Source of the DNA: an uncultured Ruminococcus sp.
GTDB lineage: Bacteria > Bacillota > Clostridia > Oscillospirales > Ruminococcaceae
Reading direction: 5' to 3'
DNA: 64,000 nucleotides
Assembly: GCA_934463425.1 (NCBI GenBank)
Contig: CAKSJP010000010.1
Location: 1 to 64,000, forward strand
The position numbers were made by a program, and so were the translations under genes. Under the pieces are notes generated by a model. That model did no database searches, had not been told where the DNA came from, and worked only from the letters and a program-made list of their open reading frames with translations. Of this stretch, positions 35,465 through 44,612 are shown in pieces (the first letter of the stretch is position 1; each line of letters starts with the position of its first letter).

Positions 35465-35926
35465 ATGAACGCCTTACTGACCTACCGCCGTCTGACAGAA
35501 GCAGACATCCCCACATTTGTGGCAATGCGAATCACACAGCTGAAAGAAGAAGGGGCAAAGTCTGATCTGGACATAGAGCCGGCACTGACAGCATACTACC
35601 AGAAACACCTGGCAGACGGCACGTTCGTGTCCTGGCTGGCGGTGGAAGGAGAACGCATTATCGGGACAAGCGGCATGTCCTTTGTGGAAAAACCGCCGTA
35701 CTACAGCAATCCCACCGGAAAAATCGGATTGCTGTCCAGTATGTACACGAATCCCACCTATCGCAGACAAGGCATTGCCCGAAAACTGCTGGACTGTGTA
35801 GTGGAAGAGGCAAGAGCCTATGGCTGCGGAGCCGTGTGGATCACTGCGTCTGAAATGGGTGTGCTGTTATACACGGCATATGGCTTTGAGAAAAACGGAC
35901 GCTTTTTGCAGTATCCGCTGTCATAA
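35465..35926 (+). CDS. GNAT-family N-acetyltransferase
   Basis: The 153-residue acetyltransferase has the acetyl-CoA loop YRRQGIARKLL and a GFEKNGRF C-terminal strand. YRRLTEADIPTFVAMRI at the start is typical of the fold. The ATG at 35465 follows AAAGGA. It sits between proB and proA; a metabolic link to proline is not implied by the sequence. Substrate unknown. Confidence 0.85.
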   Translation: MNALLTYRRLTEADIPTFVAMRITQLKEEGAKSDLDIEPALTAYYQKHLADGTFVSWLAVEGERIIGTSGMSFVEKPPYYSNPTGKIGLLSSMYTNPTYRRQGIARKLLDCVVEEARAYGCGAVWITASEMGVLLYTAYGFEKNGRFLQYPLS

Positions 35927-35952
35927 AAGAAATTATTAGAGAACGCTTTTGT

Positions 35953-36166
35953 GAAAAACATCCCACCGGGATGTTTTCCAGAGTCACCAATACAAAAGGG
36001 GCAGCCAGGGAAAGCGGTCGTGTTCGCTTTCCCTCGAAAATCTGTCGATTTTCTCACCCTTTTCTCCGTGCGCCAAAAGCATGGCGCAGAGATTTCGCTG
36101 TCTGCGGACAGCGACCAGGGCTTCTCGCCCTGGACCTCGGCAGCATTTTTTTAGAAAAATTGCTGC
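35953..36166 (+). repeat. Serial-hairpin repeat, copy 3
   Basis: The same seven-hairpin element as at 5884-6094, lying just upstream of proA. Hairpin one reads AACATCCC/GGGATGTT instead of AATGTCCC/GGGACATT, and the last stem is GCAGCA/TGCTGC instead of CCAGCA/TGCTGG, so paired bases changed together. Confidence 0.92.
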
Positions 36167-36245
36167 ATCAAAAAAATCTTCTTATGGATTCACGGATAAC
36201 CTGATATCACTTTACATTTTTTATCATTCGGAAAGGAGCAACCCC

Positions 36246-37508
36246 ATGAACTATGCAGAAACCCTTGGCGTCAAGGCAAAGGCTGTGGAATCCGCCATTG
36301 CCACCGCCGCGCCCCAGGTGAAAAACAACGCCCTCGCTGCCATTGCTGATGCCCTGCTGGCAAGACAGGAGGAAATTCTCGCCGCCAACGCCAAAGATCT
36401 GGAAGCCGCCGTGCAGAACCACATGACCGCATCGCTCCAGGATCGCCTGCGGCTGACCCCTGCCCGTATCTCCGGCATGGCAGATGCGGCACGCCAGCTG
36501 ATCGCTGCGGAAGATCCCATTGGCTCTGTGGACAGCGGCTCTGTCCGCCCCAACGGTCTGCAAATTCTCAAGACCCGTGTGCCCCTGGGCGTTATCGGCA
36601 TTATCTTTGAGTCCCGCCCCAATGTCACCGTAGATGCTGCCACCCTCTGCCTGAAAGCCGGAAACGTGGTCATTCTCCGGGGCGGCAAGGAGGCCATCCA
36701 CTCCAACACCGCACTGGCAGAGATCATGCGCGACGCGGTAGAGACCGTGGGACTGCCCAAGGACATCATCCAGCTGGTAGAGGATACCTCCCGGGAGACT
36801 GCGGCAGATATGATGCACCTCACCGGCTATCTGGACGTGCTGATCCCCCGGGGCGGCGCTGGTCTGATTCAGGCAGTGCTGCGCCAGTCCACCGTGCCGG
36901 TCATTGAAACCGGTGCCGGCAACTGCCACGTCTATGTGGACAGCTGTCTCCACGGCGAACCGGATTATGAAATGGCAGTGCGCATCATCGACAACGCCAA
37001 GACCCAGCGCCCCTCCGTCTGCAACGCCATCGAGGGACTGATCGTCCATCAGGACGTTGCCGCAGAAATCCTGCCCCGGGTGCAGGAGGCGTTCCGCGCC
37101 CACGATGTGACCATTTACGGCGACGAAAAGACCCGGGCAATTTTGGGCGATGCGGTGCAGCCGGTGACGGAAGAGCTCTACGACACCGAGTTCAACGACT
37201 ATAAAATTACCGTCAAGGTGGCGGACAGCCTGGAAGATGCCATGGCGCATATCGCCAAGTACAGCACCAAGCACTCCGAGTGCATCATCACCCGCGACCT
37301 GGATGCTGCCCAGAAGTTCCAGCGCACCGTGGATGCCGCTGTTGTCTACGTCAACGCCTCCACCCGGTTCACCGACGGCGGCGAGTTCGGCTACGGCGCA
37401 GAGATCGGCATCTCCACCCAGAAGCTTCACGCAAGAGGCCCTATGGGACTGCACGAGCTGACCACGGTGAAATATCTGGTCACCGGCAGCGGACAGATCC
37501 GGGAGTAA
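36246..37508 (+). CDS. proA: Gamma-glutamyl phosphate reductase
   Basis: The 420-residue aldehyde-dehydrogenase-fold enzyme makes glutamate semialdehyde, the second step of proline synthesis. The catalytic cysteine lies in QRPSVCNAIEG. LGVIGIIFESRPNVTVDAA and the C-terminal FGYGAEIGISTQKLHARGPMG-type region are typical of ProA. The ATG at 36246 follows GAAAGGAG; frames extending upstream run through the repeat and are not credible. The ProB product is unstable, so both genes are needed together despite the interruption. Confidence 0.94.
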   Translation: MNYAETLGVKAKAVESAIATAAPQVKNNALAAIADALLARQEEILAANAKDLEAAVQNHMTASLQDRLRLTPARISGMADAARQLIAAEDPIGSVDSGSVRPNGLQILKTRVPLGVIGIIFESRPNVTVDAATLCLKAGNVVILRGGKEAIHSNTALAEIMRDAVETVGLPKDIIQLVEDTSRETAADMMHLTGYLDVLIPRGGAGLIQAVLRQSTVPVIETGAGNCHVYVDSCLHGEPDYEMAVRIIDNAKTQRPSVCNAIEGLIVHQDVAAEILPRVQEAFRAHDVTIYGDEKTRAILGDAVQPVTEELYDTEFNDYKITVKVADSLEDAMAHIAKYSTKHSECIITRDLDAAQKFQRTVDAAVVYVNASTRFTDGGEFGYGAEIGISTQKLHARGPMGLHELTTVKYLVTGSGQIRE

Positions 37509-37512
37509 GTCC

Positions 37513-38256
37513 ATGCTGCCCGTTCTCTGCGGCATTGTCTGTGCCGTGCTGGTGCTCCTGGATGCTGCCGGAAAGCTGCACCCGGAACGCACCCACTCTC
37601 AGATATTGCTGTATCTGTTTTCCCTGCTGGGAACCCTGACACCGCTGCTGCTGGCAGCGTTTTCTCCGGGGGCGTTTCTGGAGGATGCCACACCGATGAA
37701 CCCGGTCTTTCGTGCCCTTTGCACGCTGCCGTCTCCGGTGCAGTGGGTGCCGATTGTGGCAATGATCTGCTGCGCCATGACGTGGGGATATACTCTGGTG
37801 CGCACCTGCAGCTGCGTGCCCGTGTTCCAGACCGGCAGCACCCCGCAGCAGGCGGCAAAGCAGCAGCTGACCATGCTCTGGTTCTCTCTGCCGTTTTTTC
37901 TGTTGATGCTGACGGCATGTGTGGTCTGGCTGGCTTGTTTGCTGAGTATCTGGTGGATGTCCGCGCTGACGCTGCTGATGCTCTGCATCGTTTTTCTGCC
38001 TGCTGTTCTGATCGGCGCACTGATGATGGGATATATTTCCTTTTGGATGCTTCTGAGTCTGCTGCCGTTCCTCATCGCTCTGCTGATACCCTACGTCATG
38101 GGCATTGTCTACGGCAATCGCTATCTGATTGCCTGTGCGCCCTGTCTGGGCTGGAAAAAGCCCTGGCGCATCTTTTTGCAGGTGGTCATGTTCCTGCCCT
38201 GGCTGCGATGGATCGTGACGGCATTCACCATGGCGAAAATGCAGAAGCTCCAGTAA
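37513..38256 (+). CDS. Polytopic membrane protein, unknown function
   Basis: The 247-residue protein has about six membrane segments, starting 4 bases after proA, so it is probably co-transcribed with it. A cytoplasmic or loop segment holds CSCVPVFQTGSTPQQAAKQQ, and a GNRYLIACAPCLGWKKPWR stretch follows later. No family recognised. Confidence 0.7.
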   Translation: MLPVLCGIVCAVLVLLDAAGKLHPERTHSQILLYLFSLLGTLTPLLLAAFSPGAFLEDATPMNPVFRALCTLPSPVQWVPIVAMICCAMTWGYTLVRTCSCVPVFQTGSTPQQAAKQQLTMLWFSLPFFLLMLTACVVWLACLLSIWWMSALTLLMLCIVFLPAVLIGALMMGYISFWMLLSLLPFLIALLIPYVMGIVYGNRYLIACAPCLGWKKPWRIFLQVVMFLPWLRWIVTAFTMAKMQKLQ

Positions 38257-38263
38257 TGCTTCG

Positions 38264-38321
38264 GAAAAAAACACGCCCCGGCAAACGGATCGGTTACCGT
38301 TTGCCGGGGCGTGTTCTGCTT
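38264..38321. terminator. Bidirectional terminator
   Basis: A long stem (ACACGCCCCGGCAAACGG with CCGTTTGCCGGGGCGTGT, loop ATCGGTTA) has an A run before it and T-rich sequence after it. It separates convergent operons. Confidence 0.93.
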
Positions 38322-38330
38322 TTATCGGGT

Positions 38331-39059
38331 TTATCCGACGGCATCCGCATCGTTCAGCTGTGCCAGATGCTCCTGATAGGCATCCAGCGAAAGACTTTCC
38401 TTTGCGTCCTTCACCTGGGGACTCGCCTTATAGCGATAGTCCTCGATGCTCTGCTCGTCCAGCCGGAAATAGCCGTCTCCGGCGGTAAGGTCATAGTAGC
38501 CGTATGTGGCCTGTGCCTCATTTGCCATCTGATTGCCATAGATCTCCGTCTCTTCCAGAGTGTTGCCCTCAGACAGGGTGTACTGCGCAATGTACTGGGT
38601 ATCCATGTGACAGCTGTTGATGAAAAAGCCGTTCTCGTTTTCCGATCCATAGATCTGGGTGTGCGCACCGTTGCCGGAGCCTTCCACCTGCACCGGCTTT
38701 CTGTCATCTCCGGCAGTCCATACATACAGGGCATAGTCCGCCTCGCTGTAGCCCGTCCGGACGATCAGCTCTTCTGTGCCGTCCTTGTCCATGTCATACA
38801 GCACATAGGTGAAGGGCAGCAGTGTGTCATCCGCCTTCGCATCCTCCTGATACTGCTCCAGATAATACTGTATCACGTTGGCATACGGGTCAACGCCGTC
38901 GGCGGAAAAGTCCAGCTTCGGCGCGTCCGTAAAAACAGGCGTGGTCTCCGGCCTGGTGTCCTGCGTCAGCTCGTCTGCGCTGTGGATCCGGGTGCAGCCG
39001 CCGGACAAAATGCCGGACAGCAGTACCGCTGTGCAAAGAATTGCTTTGGCTTGCTTCAC
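38331..39059 (-). CDS. Probable lipoprotein with an EF-hand-like repeat motif
   Basis: The 242-residue protein starts at a GTG (39059) chosen for GAGGAGG 8 bases before it and because the signal peptide begins there. The signal sequence ends with LSGILSGGC, a slightly unusual lipobox. YDMDKDGTEELIV, near residue 88, resembles a calcium-binding DxDxDG loop found in secreted clostridial proteins. It is the last gene of the minus-strand run. Function unknown. Confidence 0.75.
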   Translation of the reverse strand: MKQAKAILCTAVLLSGILSGGCTRIHSADELTQDTRPETTPVFTDAPKLDFSADGVDPYANVIQYYLEQYQEDAKADDTLLPFTYVLYDMDKDGTEELIVRTGYSEADYALYVWTAGDDRKPVQVEGSGNGAHTQIYGSENENGFFINSCHMDTQYIAQYTLSEGNTLEETEIYGNQMANEAQATYGYYDLTAGDGYFRLDEQSIEDYRYKASPQVKDAKESLSLDAYQEHLAQLNDADAVG

Positions 39060-39072
39060 GGGAAAAACCTCC

Positions 39073-40293
39073 TCATTCCACTGGCTTCCGCACCACGCTC
39101 CGTGCCGGAAATGCCCGGTCACAGGCGATGGAGCACTGCATCATGGCATGGTTTGCCGTCTCGATGGCTTCGCCGTCCTCGTTTTGCAGGTCATGCGCCG
39201 TCACCGTCACCGGCGGCTGTCCCGGCGCAATGACCTCCAGGGTGTCTCCGGCGAAAAAACGGTTGCGCTGGGTGAGATAGAGCCGTCCGGCTTCCTGGCG
39301 GTTCACTACCGCCACTACATCACAGTTGCGCACATAGCTGCTGTCGGCATAGCGCTGACAGGCGTTTTCTCTGCCGTAGAAAAATCCGGTGCAGTATTCC
39401 CGGTGGCTGACCTGCACCACTTCGTTCAGTGCCCATTCCGGTGCCGGCGCGCCTGCCATGGCGGCATCCAGCGCTGCACGATAGGCATTTGTCACAACGG
39501 CAACATAATAGGCGGACTTGTTCCGCCCCTCGATCTTGAGACTGTCCACGCCGGCATCCAGCAGCTCCTGCACATGCTCGATCATGCATAAGTCCTTGGC
39601 GTTGAAAATATAAGTGCCCTCGTCCGTCTCCTCGATGGGGAAATACTGTCCCGGCCGCTTGGATTCCACCAGCTGATAGCTCCAGCGGCAGGGCTGTGCG
39701 CATGCGCCCCGGTTGGCGTCCCGTCCGGTGAGATAGGCGGACAGCAGACACCGTCCCGAAAAGGACATGCACATTGCCCCGTGGACAAATACCTCCAGCT
39801 CCATATCCGCCGGGATCTTTGCCCGGATCTCCGCGATCTCTTCCAGAGACAGCTCCCGCGCCAGGACAGCGCGCTTCACGCCCATGTCATACAGCGCCCG
39901 GCATGTGCCGTAGTTGACGATGCCCGTCTGGGTGGACATGTGGATCTCCATATCCGGCGCAAGCTTCCGCGCCTCTGCCAGAAGCCCCAGGTCAGCCAGA
40001 ATGAGCGCATCTGCGCCGGCCTCCTGCGCCTCCCGCAAAAACTGCGGAAACGTGGGAACTTCCTCGTTCCGGGGCAGGGTGTTGCAGGTGAGATATCCCT
40101 TTTTGCCGTACTGGTGCGCCAGGGCGATCGCTTCATGCAGCTGCTCCGCACTGTGAAAATTGCTTGCGGCGGCGCGCATGCTAAAGCTTTCCCGCCCCAG
40201 ATAAACTGCGTCCGCGCCGTAGTCCAGCGCCGCCCGAAGCCGCTCCAGATCTCCTGCCGGGGCGAGCAGCTCCGGTTTATTCCTCTGTGCCAT
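39073..40293 (-). CDS. Peptidase U32 family protein (tRNA hydroxylation TrhP-like)
   Basis: The 406-residue protein starts MAQRNKPELLAPAGDLERL and contains VFVHGAMCMSFSGRCLLS and NRGACAQPCRW, the cysteine-bearing signatures of family U32. Members of this size (YrrO, TrhP) take part in prephenate-dependent hydroxylation of wobble uridine in tRNA; others are called collagenase-like proteases. The ATG at 40293 lies inside the 3' end of mltG, overlapping it by 17 bases. Longer frames are antisense or shadow extensions. Confidence 0.9.
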   Translation of the reverse strand: MAQRNKPELLAPAGDLERLRAALDYGADAVYLGRESFSMRAAASNFHSAEQLHEAIALAHQYGKKGYLTCNTLPRNEEVPTFPQFLREAQEAGADALILADLGLLAEARKLAPDMEIHMSTQTGIVNYGTCRALYDMGVKRAVLARELSLEEIAEIRAKIPADMELEVFVHGAMCMSFSGRCLLSAYLTGRDANRGACAQPCRWSYQLVESKRPGQYFPIEETDEGTYIFNAKDLCMIEHVQELLDAGVDSLKIEGRNKSAYYVAVVTNAYRAALDAAMAGAPAPEWALNEVVQVSHREYCTGFFYGRENACQRYADSSYVRNCDVVAVVNRQEAGRLYLTQRNRFFAGDTLEVIAPGQPPVTVTAHDLQNEDGEAIETANHAMMQCSIACDRAFPARSVVRKPVE

Positions 40294-41803
40294 CGCCGCC
40301 CTCCTCGTTGTTTTCCGCGGCGGCGGCAGATTCTTCTGCGGCTGCCTGCTGTTCCTGCACCTTCTGCTGATTTGCCTCGTGCTCCTGAAGCGTCTCGGCG
40401 AAATAGGTCTCCTTGGTGTCGATGTTGGAGTAGAAGAAGTAATAGTTGGTGTTGTCCGGATAGAGCGCTGCGTGGATGGCCTCGCTGCCCGGATTGCAGA
40501 TAGGCCCTGCCGGGAGTCCGGTGCACTGATAGGTGTCATAGGAGGTGTACAGATCCTCGTTATAGGATTCGCTGTGGGGCTTGATGACCTCCTCCACATA
40601 CTTGGTGGTGGGGTCGGACTGGAGCAGGGGATACTCGGTGGCGTTGTTGAGACGGTTCCAGAATACCGAAGAAATAGTCGCCATCTGTTCCGTGTTGCCT
40701 GCCTCCGCCTGGATCATAGAGGCCAGGGTGATGGTCTGATCCAGTGTCATGTTCAGCGCATCCATGCGGTCATACATGTCCTTGGTGATCTTGGTGTTGA
40801 AGTTCTCCAGGATCTTCTGGCACACCAGGCTCACGTCCATTTCCTGGTAGAAGGTATAGGTATCCGGGAAGAGATAGCCCTCCATCTGATAGAACTTTTC
40901 GTCCTGGAAGCTGGGGAGATATTCCTCATAGGCATAGCCGAATTTCGCGTCGTGGTTGAAATAGTCCAGGAAATCGTCCGCATCGCAGACGTTGTTCTCT
41001 TCCAGCAGATCGGCGGCATCCACCAGACGGATGCCCTCCGGGAAGGTGACCGATACCGACAGCGCGCTGTCCAGGGGATCGCTGACCAGTTCGCTCAGAA
41101 TGGTCTCATACGCCATATCCGGGCGCAGCTCGTGGTCGCCGGGCTTGATGTCCTTGTCCTTGTCGCTCATGCCGGCAATAAAGACAAAGAAGTCCGGCTT
41201 GGAAATAATGTCCGCCTGCTGTAATGTCTCGGCGATCTCCTTCATGCTTGCCCCCTGCGGAATGGTGACGATCTTGGTGGAGCTGTCGCTGTTGATGCCC
41301 AGCAGGTCTCTGCCGTAGACAATGAGCGCGCTGGACAGCAGGATCGACACCCCGATGATCACGATGATCATGATCAGGGCGCTGATGATCCGGTGCTGCT
41401 TCCGCTTTTTCCGGGGGCGCTTTCCGGCAGTGCCCGTGCTGTTGTTATGTACCGGCTCCGGATGAAACGGCTGGCTGTCGCCCTCCAGATCGGCGTACAG
41501 CTTGCTGTCCGTCACATAGCGTGAAGCCGTCCCGGTGTTGGTGCTTCCGGTGTTCCATTGGGTGCTGTCAAACATAGCGGTGCGCTCCGGTACTGCCTCA
41601 GTTTCCCACGGTGCAGCGGCGGGCTGCGGCGCAGTCGGCTCAGCCTGGGGCGCTGCTTCCGGTGCAGCAGGCTGCGGTGTCGGTTCCGACTGCTTGGGTG
41701 TGGGAGCGGACTGCCGGGGCACAGCCGGGGCACTTTTCGGTGCGGCGGTTTCCCGCAGAATATCGTTCAGCAGCTTGTCACGGTTAAAATCTTTGTTATC
41801 CAT
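40277..41803 (-). CDS. mltG: Endolytic transglycosylase MltG
   Basis: The 508-residue membrane-anchored enzyme cuts nascent peptidoglycan strands. Residues 1-135 are a Pro/Gln/Ala-rich cytoplasmic tail, then a basic stretch RKKRKQHR and a membrane helix (about 140-163). The LysM-like segment KIVTIPQGASMKEIAETLQQ is followed by the YceG core with the catalytic Glu in LASMIQAEAGN and the typical QSDPTTKY and GLPAGPICNPG motifs. The C-terminus is a low-complexity Glu/Ala tail. GGAGG precedes the ATG. The long N-terminal extension is common in clostridia. Confidence 0.93.
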   Translation of the reverse strand: MDNKDFNRDKLLNDILRETAAPKSAPAVPRQSAPTPKQSEPTPQPAAPEAAPQAEPTAPQPAAAPWETEAVPERTAMFDSTQWNTGSTNTGTASRYVTDSKLYADLEGDSQPFHPEPVHNNSTGTAGKRPRKKRKQHRIISALIMIIVIIGVSILLSSALIVYGRDLLGINSDSSTKIVTIPQGASMKEIAETLQQADIISKPDFFVFIAGMSDKDKDIKPGDHELRPDMAYETILSELVSDPLDSALSVSVTFPEGIRLVDAADLLEENNVCDADDFLDYFNHDAKFGYAYEEYLPSFQDEKFYQMEGYLFPDTYTFYQEMDVSLVCQKILENFNTKITKDMYDRMDALNMTLDQTITLASMIQAEAGNTEQMATISSVFWNRLNNATEYPLLQSDPTTKYVEEVIKPHSESYNEDLYTSYDTYQCTGLPAGPICNPGSEAIHAALYPDNTNYYFFYSNIDTKETYFAETLQEHEANQQKVQEQQAAAEESAAAAENNEEGGDGTEE

Positions 41804-42392
41804 TCCATACCTCCAGCGAAGATTCCGTAGCGATACCGTCCAGACGCTGATCTGTCGGTTCTGTGGGGACGCAGTCCGTCAAAAAAGGGGACAGTCCGTA
41901 GCCGATTTTCCGCAAAAACGGATATGCGTGTAAAAAGCGGTCATAATAGCCTGCCCCATAGCCCAGCCGGCCGCCGTTTTTGTCAAAAGCCAGTCCCGGC
42001 ACCAGACAAAGGGGCGCTTGTCCGGCATCCGGCAGGATCACCGGCAGAGAAGGGCGCGGCTCTGCCACCCCGAAGCTGCCGGAGATCAGCTGTGCTTCCA
42101 GTGCTGCGTCCGGCTGTAATTGGTGAAACGCCATGTGCCGCTCCGGGAGACACCGGGGCACAGCCACCGTCTTTCCGTCACAGAGCGCCCGGCGCAGGAT
42201 ATCCCGTGTCTCCGGCTCCTGGGGCAGGGCGACAAAGCAAAACAGCTGGCGGCAGTCCGCATACAGCGCGCTTTCCAGAAAGCGGCGGCAGAGCTCCTGT
42301 TCCCGTGCGGCTTTTTCCGTGGGCGGCATTTCTCTGCGGCGGCGGCGCATCTCCTGCCGCAGCGCTGCCTTTGCCGCAGTCAGATCAGTCAC
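41796..42392 (-). CDS. 5-formyltetrahydrofolate cyclo-ligase
   Basis: The 198-residue enzyme converts 5-formyl-THF to methenyl-THF using ATP. It has the basic N-terminal KAALRQEMRRRRREM and the signature NGGRLGYGAGYYDRFL. The GTG at 42392 is the best start, overlapping the DJ-1 gene by 8 bases; its 3' end overlaps mltG by 8 bases. Folate one-carbon metabolism fits the thyX gene at the head of this run. Confidence 0.9.
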   Translation of the reverse strand: MTDLTAAKAALRQEMRRRRREMPPTEKAAREQELCRRFLESALYADCRQLFCFVALPQEPETRDILRRALCDGKTVAVPRCLPERHMAFHQLQPDAALEAQLISGSFGVAEPRPSLPVILPDAGQAPLCLVPGLAFDKNGGRLGYGAGYYDRFLHAYPFLRKIGYGLSPFLTDCVPTEPTDQRLDGIATESSLEVWNG

Positions 42393-42927
42393 AGAGGATC
42401 GACGCACGGATCTGCGCCTGTGTCTCCCTGCCCAGCATTGCGCCCACCAGCTCCAGACCAAAGTCCACGGCTACGCCTGCGCCCCGGGCGGTGATGATCT
42501 TGCCGTCCCGGATGACGCCGTCGCTGCCGATCTCTGCCCCCAGCAGATCCTTTTCAAATCCGGTGTAACAGGTCGCCGTCTTGCCCTGGAGCAGACCCTT
42601 GTGTCCCAGGATCGACGGCGCAGCGCAGATCGCACCGATCCAGCGGTCATTTTCCGCGCAGTAGTCGATGGCAGCCTGTACCACCTGGGATGCCTCCTCG
42701 TTCAGCGTCCCCGGCATGCCGCCCGGCAGCACGATCATTTCCATGTCTGCGCCGATCTGCAGCTCCTCTGCGGTGATGTCTGCCGTCACCGGGATATGGT
42801 GCGAACCGGTGACGATCTTTCCGGTGACACCCACAGTAGTCACATCCAACTTGGCGCGGCGGAGCATATCCACCGGCGCGAGGGCTTCTACTTCTTCAAA
42901 ACCATTGGCAAGAAATACATAGATCAT
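42385..42927 (-). CDS. DJ-1/PfpI family protein (YajL/ThiJ-like)
   Basis: The 180-residue protein starts MIYVFLANGFEEVEALAPVD, carries the acidic FEEVEA motif, and has the nucleophile cysteine in IGAICAAPSIL. DJ-1 family members act as deglycases or chaperones under carbonyl or oxidative stress. The ATG at 42927 follows AGAAAGGA at 8 bases. A 105-base gap separates it from the DUF2156 gene, so it could have its own promoter. Confidence 0.9.
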   Translation of the reverse strand: MIYVFLANGFEEVEALAPVDMLRRAKLDVTTVGVTGKIVTGSHHIPVTADITAEELQIGADMEMIVLPGGMPGTLNEEASQVVQAAIDYCAENDRWIGAICAAPSILGHKGLLQGKTATCYTGFEKDLLGAEIGSDGVIRDGKIITARGAGVAVDFGLELVGAMLGRETQAQIRASILCD

Positions 42928-43032
42928 GATAATTATCCTTTCTGTACAGAGCAGCACCCCATTCGTTTTGCCTGACGGCTTGCCGCAGCGCTGCCTTTCT
43001 CAGATACGTTTTCTCTGTTGAAACTGCCGGAC

Positions 43033-43941
43033 TCACAGCAGCTTTTCCGGTGCATCGCAGACCGCCGTCCACTTTTCCAGAAGCAGCTCCGGATAATAGG
43101 ACAGCTTCGACTGGCGCAGCCCCGGGATGCCCAGATCCTCTTCCCGGTTCAGGTAGGTGTAATCCATGGCAAAATGCGCCGCAAATGCCTGCGCCATTGC
43201 CGGATACGCCCCGTGAAACCGGGTGTCCGCCTTTTCGATGTGTACGCCGAACACGTTGCTGCAGATCGGCTCACCGATGGAAAATGCCGCGAGCTGGCCG
43301 TCCACCCGGAACAAGCCGCCCTTCAGTTCCAGTGCCTCAAAGTTCTGGAAAAAGGTGTGGATGGCGTACTGCTCTGCCACACTGGAGGCATCGGAATATC
43401 CCTCCTTGGCGTTGTAGCTCTCGGCGGCAAAGGCAATGCATGCGTCAAAATCGTCCGGGGTGATCTCCGAAAAGACCGCGCCATATTTGGCGAACTGGGC
43501 AATGTGATTCCGTTTCTTGTGATACTTTTTTCCGGCGAGCGCCGTAAAATCGGCGGTGCGGTAGAGATAGTCCGCGCTGTCCCGGTCATTTTCCAGGGTG
43601 AATGCGTCCGGAAAAGCTGCCTGCAGCTGCGGCATGCTCTGACTGGTCAGCCCGGTGATGCAGAGGGGCTTTTGCCGTTCTGCCGCAAAGGCAGCCATCT
43701 CCCGGATGACCTGCCGCAGATCGCCGCTGCCGCTGGGGAACGAAAAGTGCGGCGCGCCGTCCGGGGTGTCAAAGGCGCAGATCAGATAAAAGCTCCCATA
43801 CCGGCAGATCCGGGAATCCGCAGCCCGGCACCACGCCAGATTGTTGGCGAAGCTGTACTCACAGCCCATAAAGTCGGACTGCTTCAGCGCCGCCTGGATC
43901 CAGGGGCGGTCTTCCAGTGTGATCTTCCGGAAATTCAGCAT
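43033..43941 (-). CDS. DUF2156 (phosphatidylglycerol lysyltransferase-like GNAT) protein
   Basis: The 302-residue protein has a double-GNAT DUF2156 fold suggested by FRKITLEDRPWIQAALK, KKYHKKRNHIAQF and the C-terminal NREEDLGIPGLRQSKLSYYP. The related MprF domain transfers aminoacyl groups to lipids, but this protein has no membrane flippase part. It overlaps tmk by 7 bases. Function unproven. Confidence 0.85.
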   Translation of the reverse strand: MLNFRKITLEDRPWIQAALKQSDFMGCEYSFANNLAWCRAADSRICRYGSFYLICAFDTPDGAPHFSFPSGSGDLRQVIREMAAFAAERQKPLCITGLTSQSMPQLQAAFPDAFTLENDRDSADYLYRTADFTALAGKKYHKKRNHIAQFAKYGAVFSEITPDDFDACIAFAAESYNAKEGYSDASSVAEQYAIHTFFQNFEALELKGGLFRVDGQLAAFSIGEPICSNVFGVHIEKADTRFHGAYPAMAQAFAAHFAMDYTYLNREEDLGIPGLRQSKLSYYPELLLEKWTAVCDAPEKLL

Positions 43942-44612
43942 GTCAGAGCCTCCTGTATGCGCCGCGCCAGGTCATCCCGGATCTGTTCGATGGGGTAGAG
44001 GTGCGCACCGTCGGAGACCTCTACGAACTGCCACCCCAGCTTCGCCCCGGCATATGCGGCGGCACGGCTGCACTGTTCCAGATAGCTGAGGTCTGCCTCG
44101 TGGATGTCCTTCCTGGCGGCATCACCGTCATAGCGCTTGGACAGCAGCTTCTGGGAAAGATCCAGGGGCAGGGACAAAAACAGCACCAGATCCGGCTTCG
44201 GCAGTCCCAGCTTGCTGTACTCATAGTCCTCCAGCCATCGGAGATAGCCGTCCCACTGTGTCTGGGGCAGCTTGCTCATCTGATGGATGGCGTTGGAGGT
44301 GGTATAGCGGCTGGCAAGGATGATCTCGCCGGCGGCGTAGTTCTTTTCCCAGTCCAGCTTGTAGTTGGCATAGCGGTCTACGGCATAAAAGCTGGATGCG
44401 GCATAGGCGTTCACGCCGCCGGGGGTGTCGGAAAAATCGCCGCGGAGGTACATTTTCACCAGCGCCGCCGAGGGCTTGTCATACATGGGAAAGCTGATGG
44501 GCTTTACTGTCCGCCCCTGTTCTGTCAGCAGCCGGGTCAGCGCCTCAAACTGGGTGGACTTGCCGCAGCCGTCCAGACCGTCCAGTACAATGATCTTACC
44601 TTGTTTCACCAT
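43935..44612 (-). CDS. tmk: Thymidylate kinase
   Basis: The 225-residue kinase converts dTMP to dTDP. P-loop LDGLDGCGKSTQ, the DRY-like VDRYANY and the SRYTTSNAIHQ region are present. It overlaps thyX by 17 bases, so the dTMP-making and dTMP-phosphorylating enzymes are coupled. In Bacillus, tmk lies between yaaO and holB; those relatives are present here at 59.6-61.9 kb without it. Confidence 0.88.
   Translation of the reverse strand: MVKQGKIIVLDGLDGCGKSTQFEALTRLLTEQGRTVKPISFPMYDKPSAALVKMYLRGDFSDTPGGVNAYAASSFYAVDRYANYKLDWEKNYAAGEIILASRYTTSNAIHQMSKLPQTQWDGYLRWLEDYEYSKLGLPKPDLVLFLSLPLDLSQKLLSKRYDGDAARKDIHEADLSYLEQCSRAAAYAGAKLGWQFVEVSDGAHLYPIEQIRDDLARRIQEALTC

Noticed and set aside
37719..39233. 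A 504-codon plus-strand frame
   Set aside because: It overlaps the proA-linked membrane protein in another frame and is antisense to the lipoprotein and U32 genes. It has no ribosome site or recognised domain and crosses a strong terminator.
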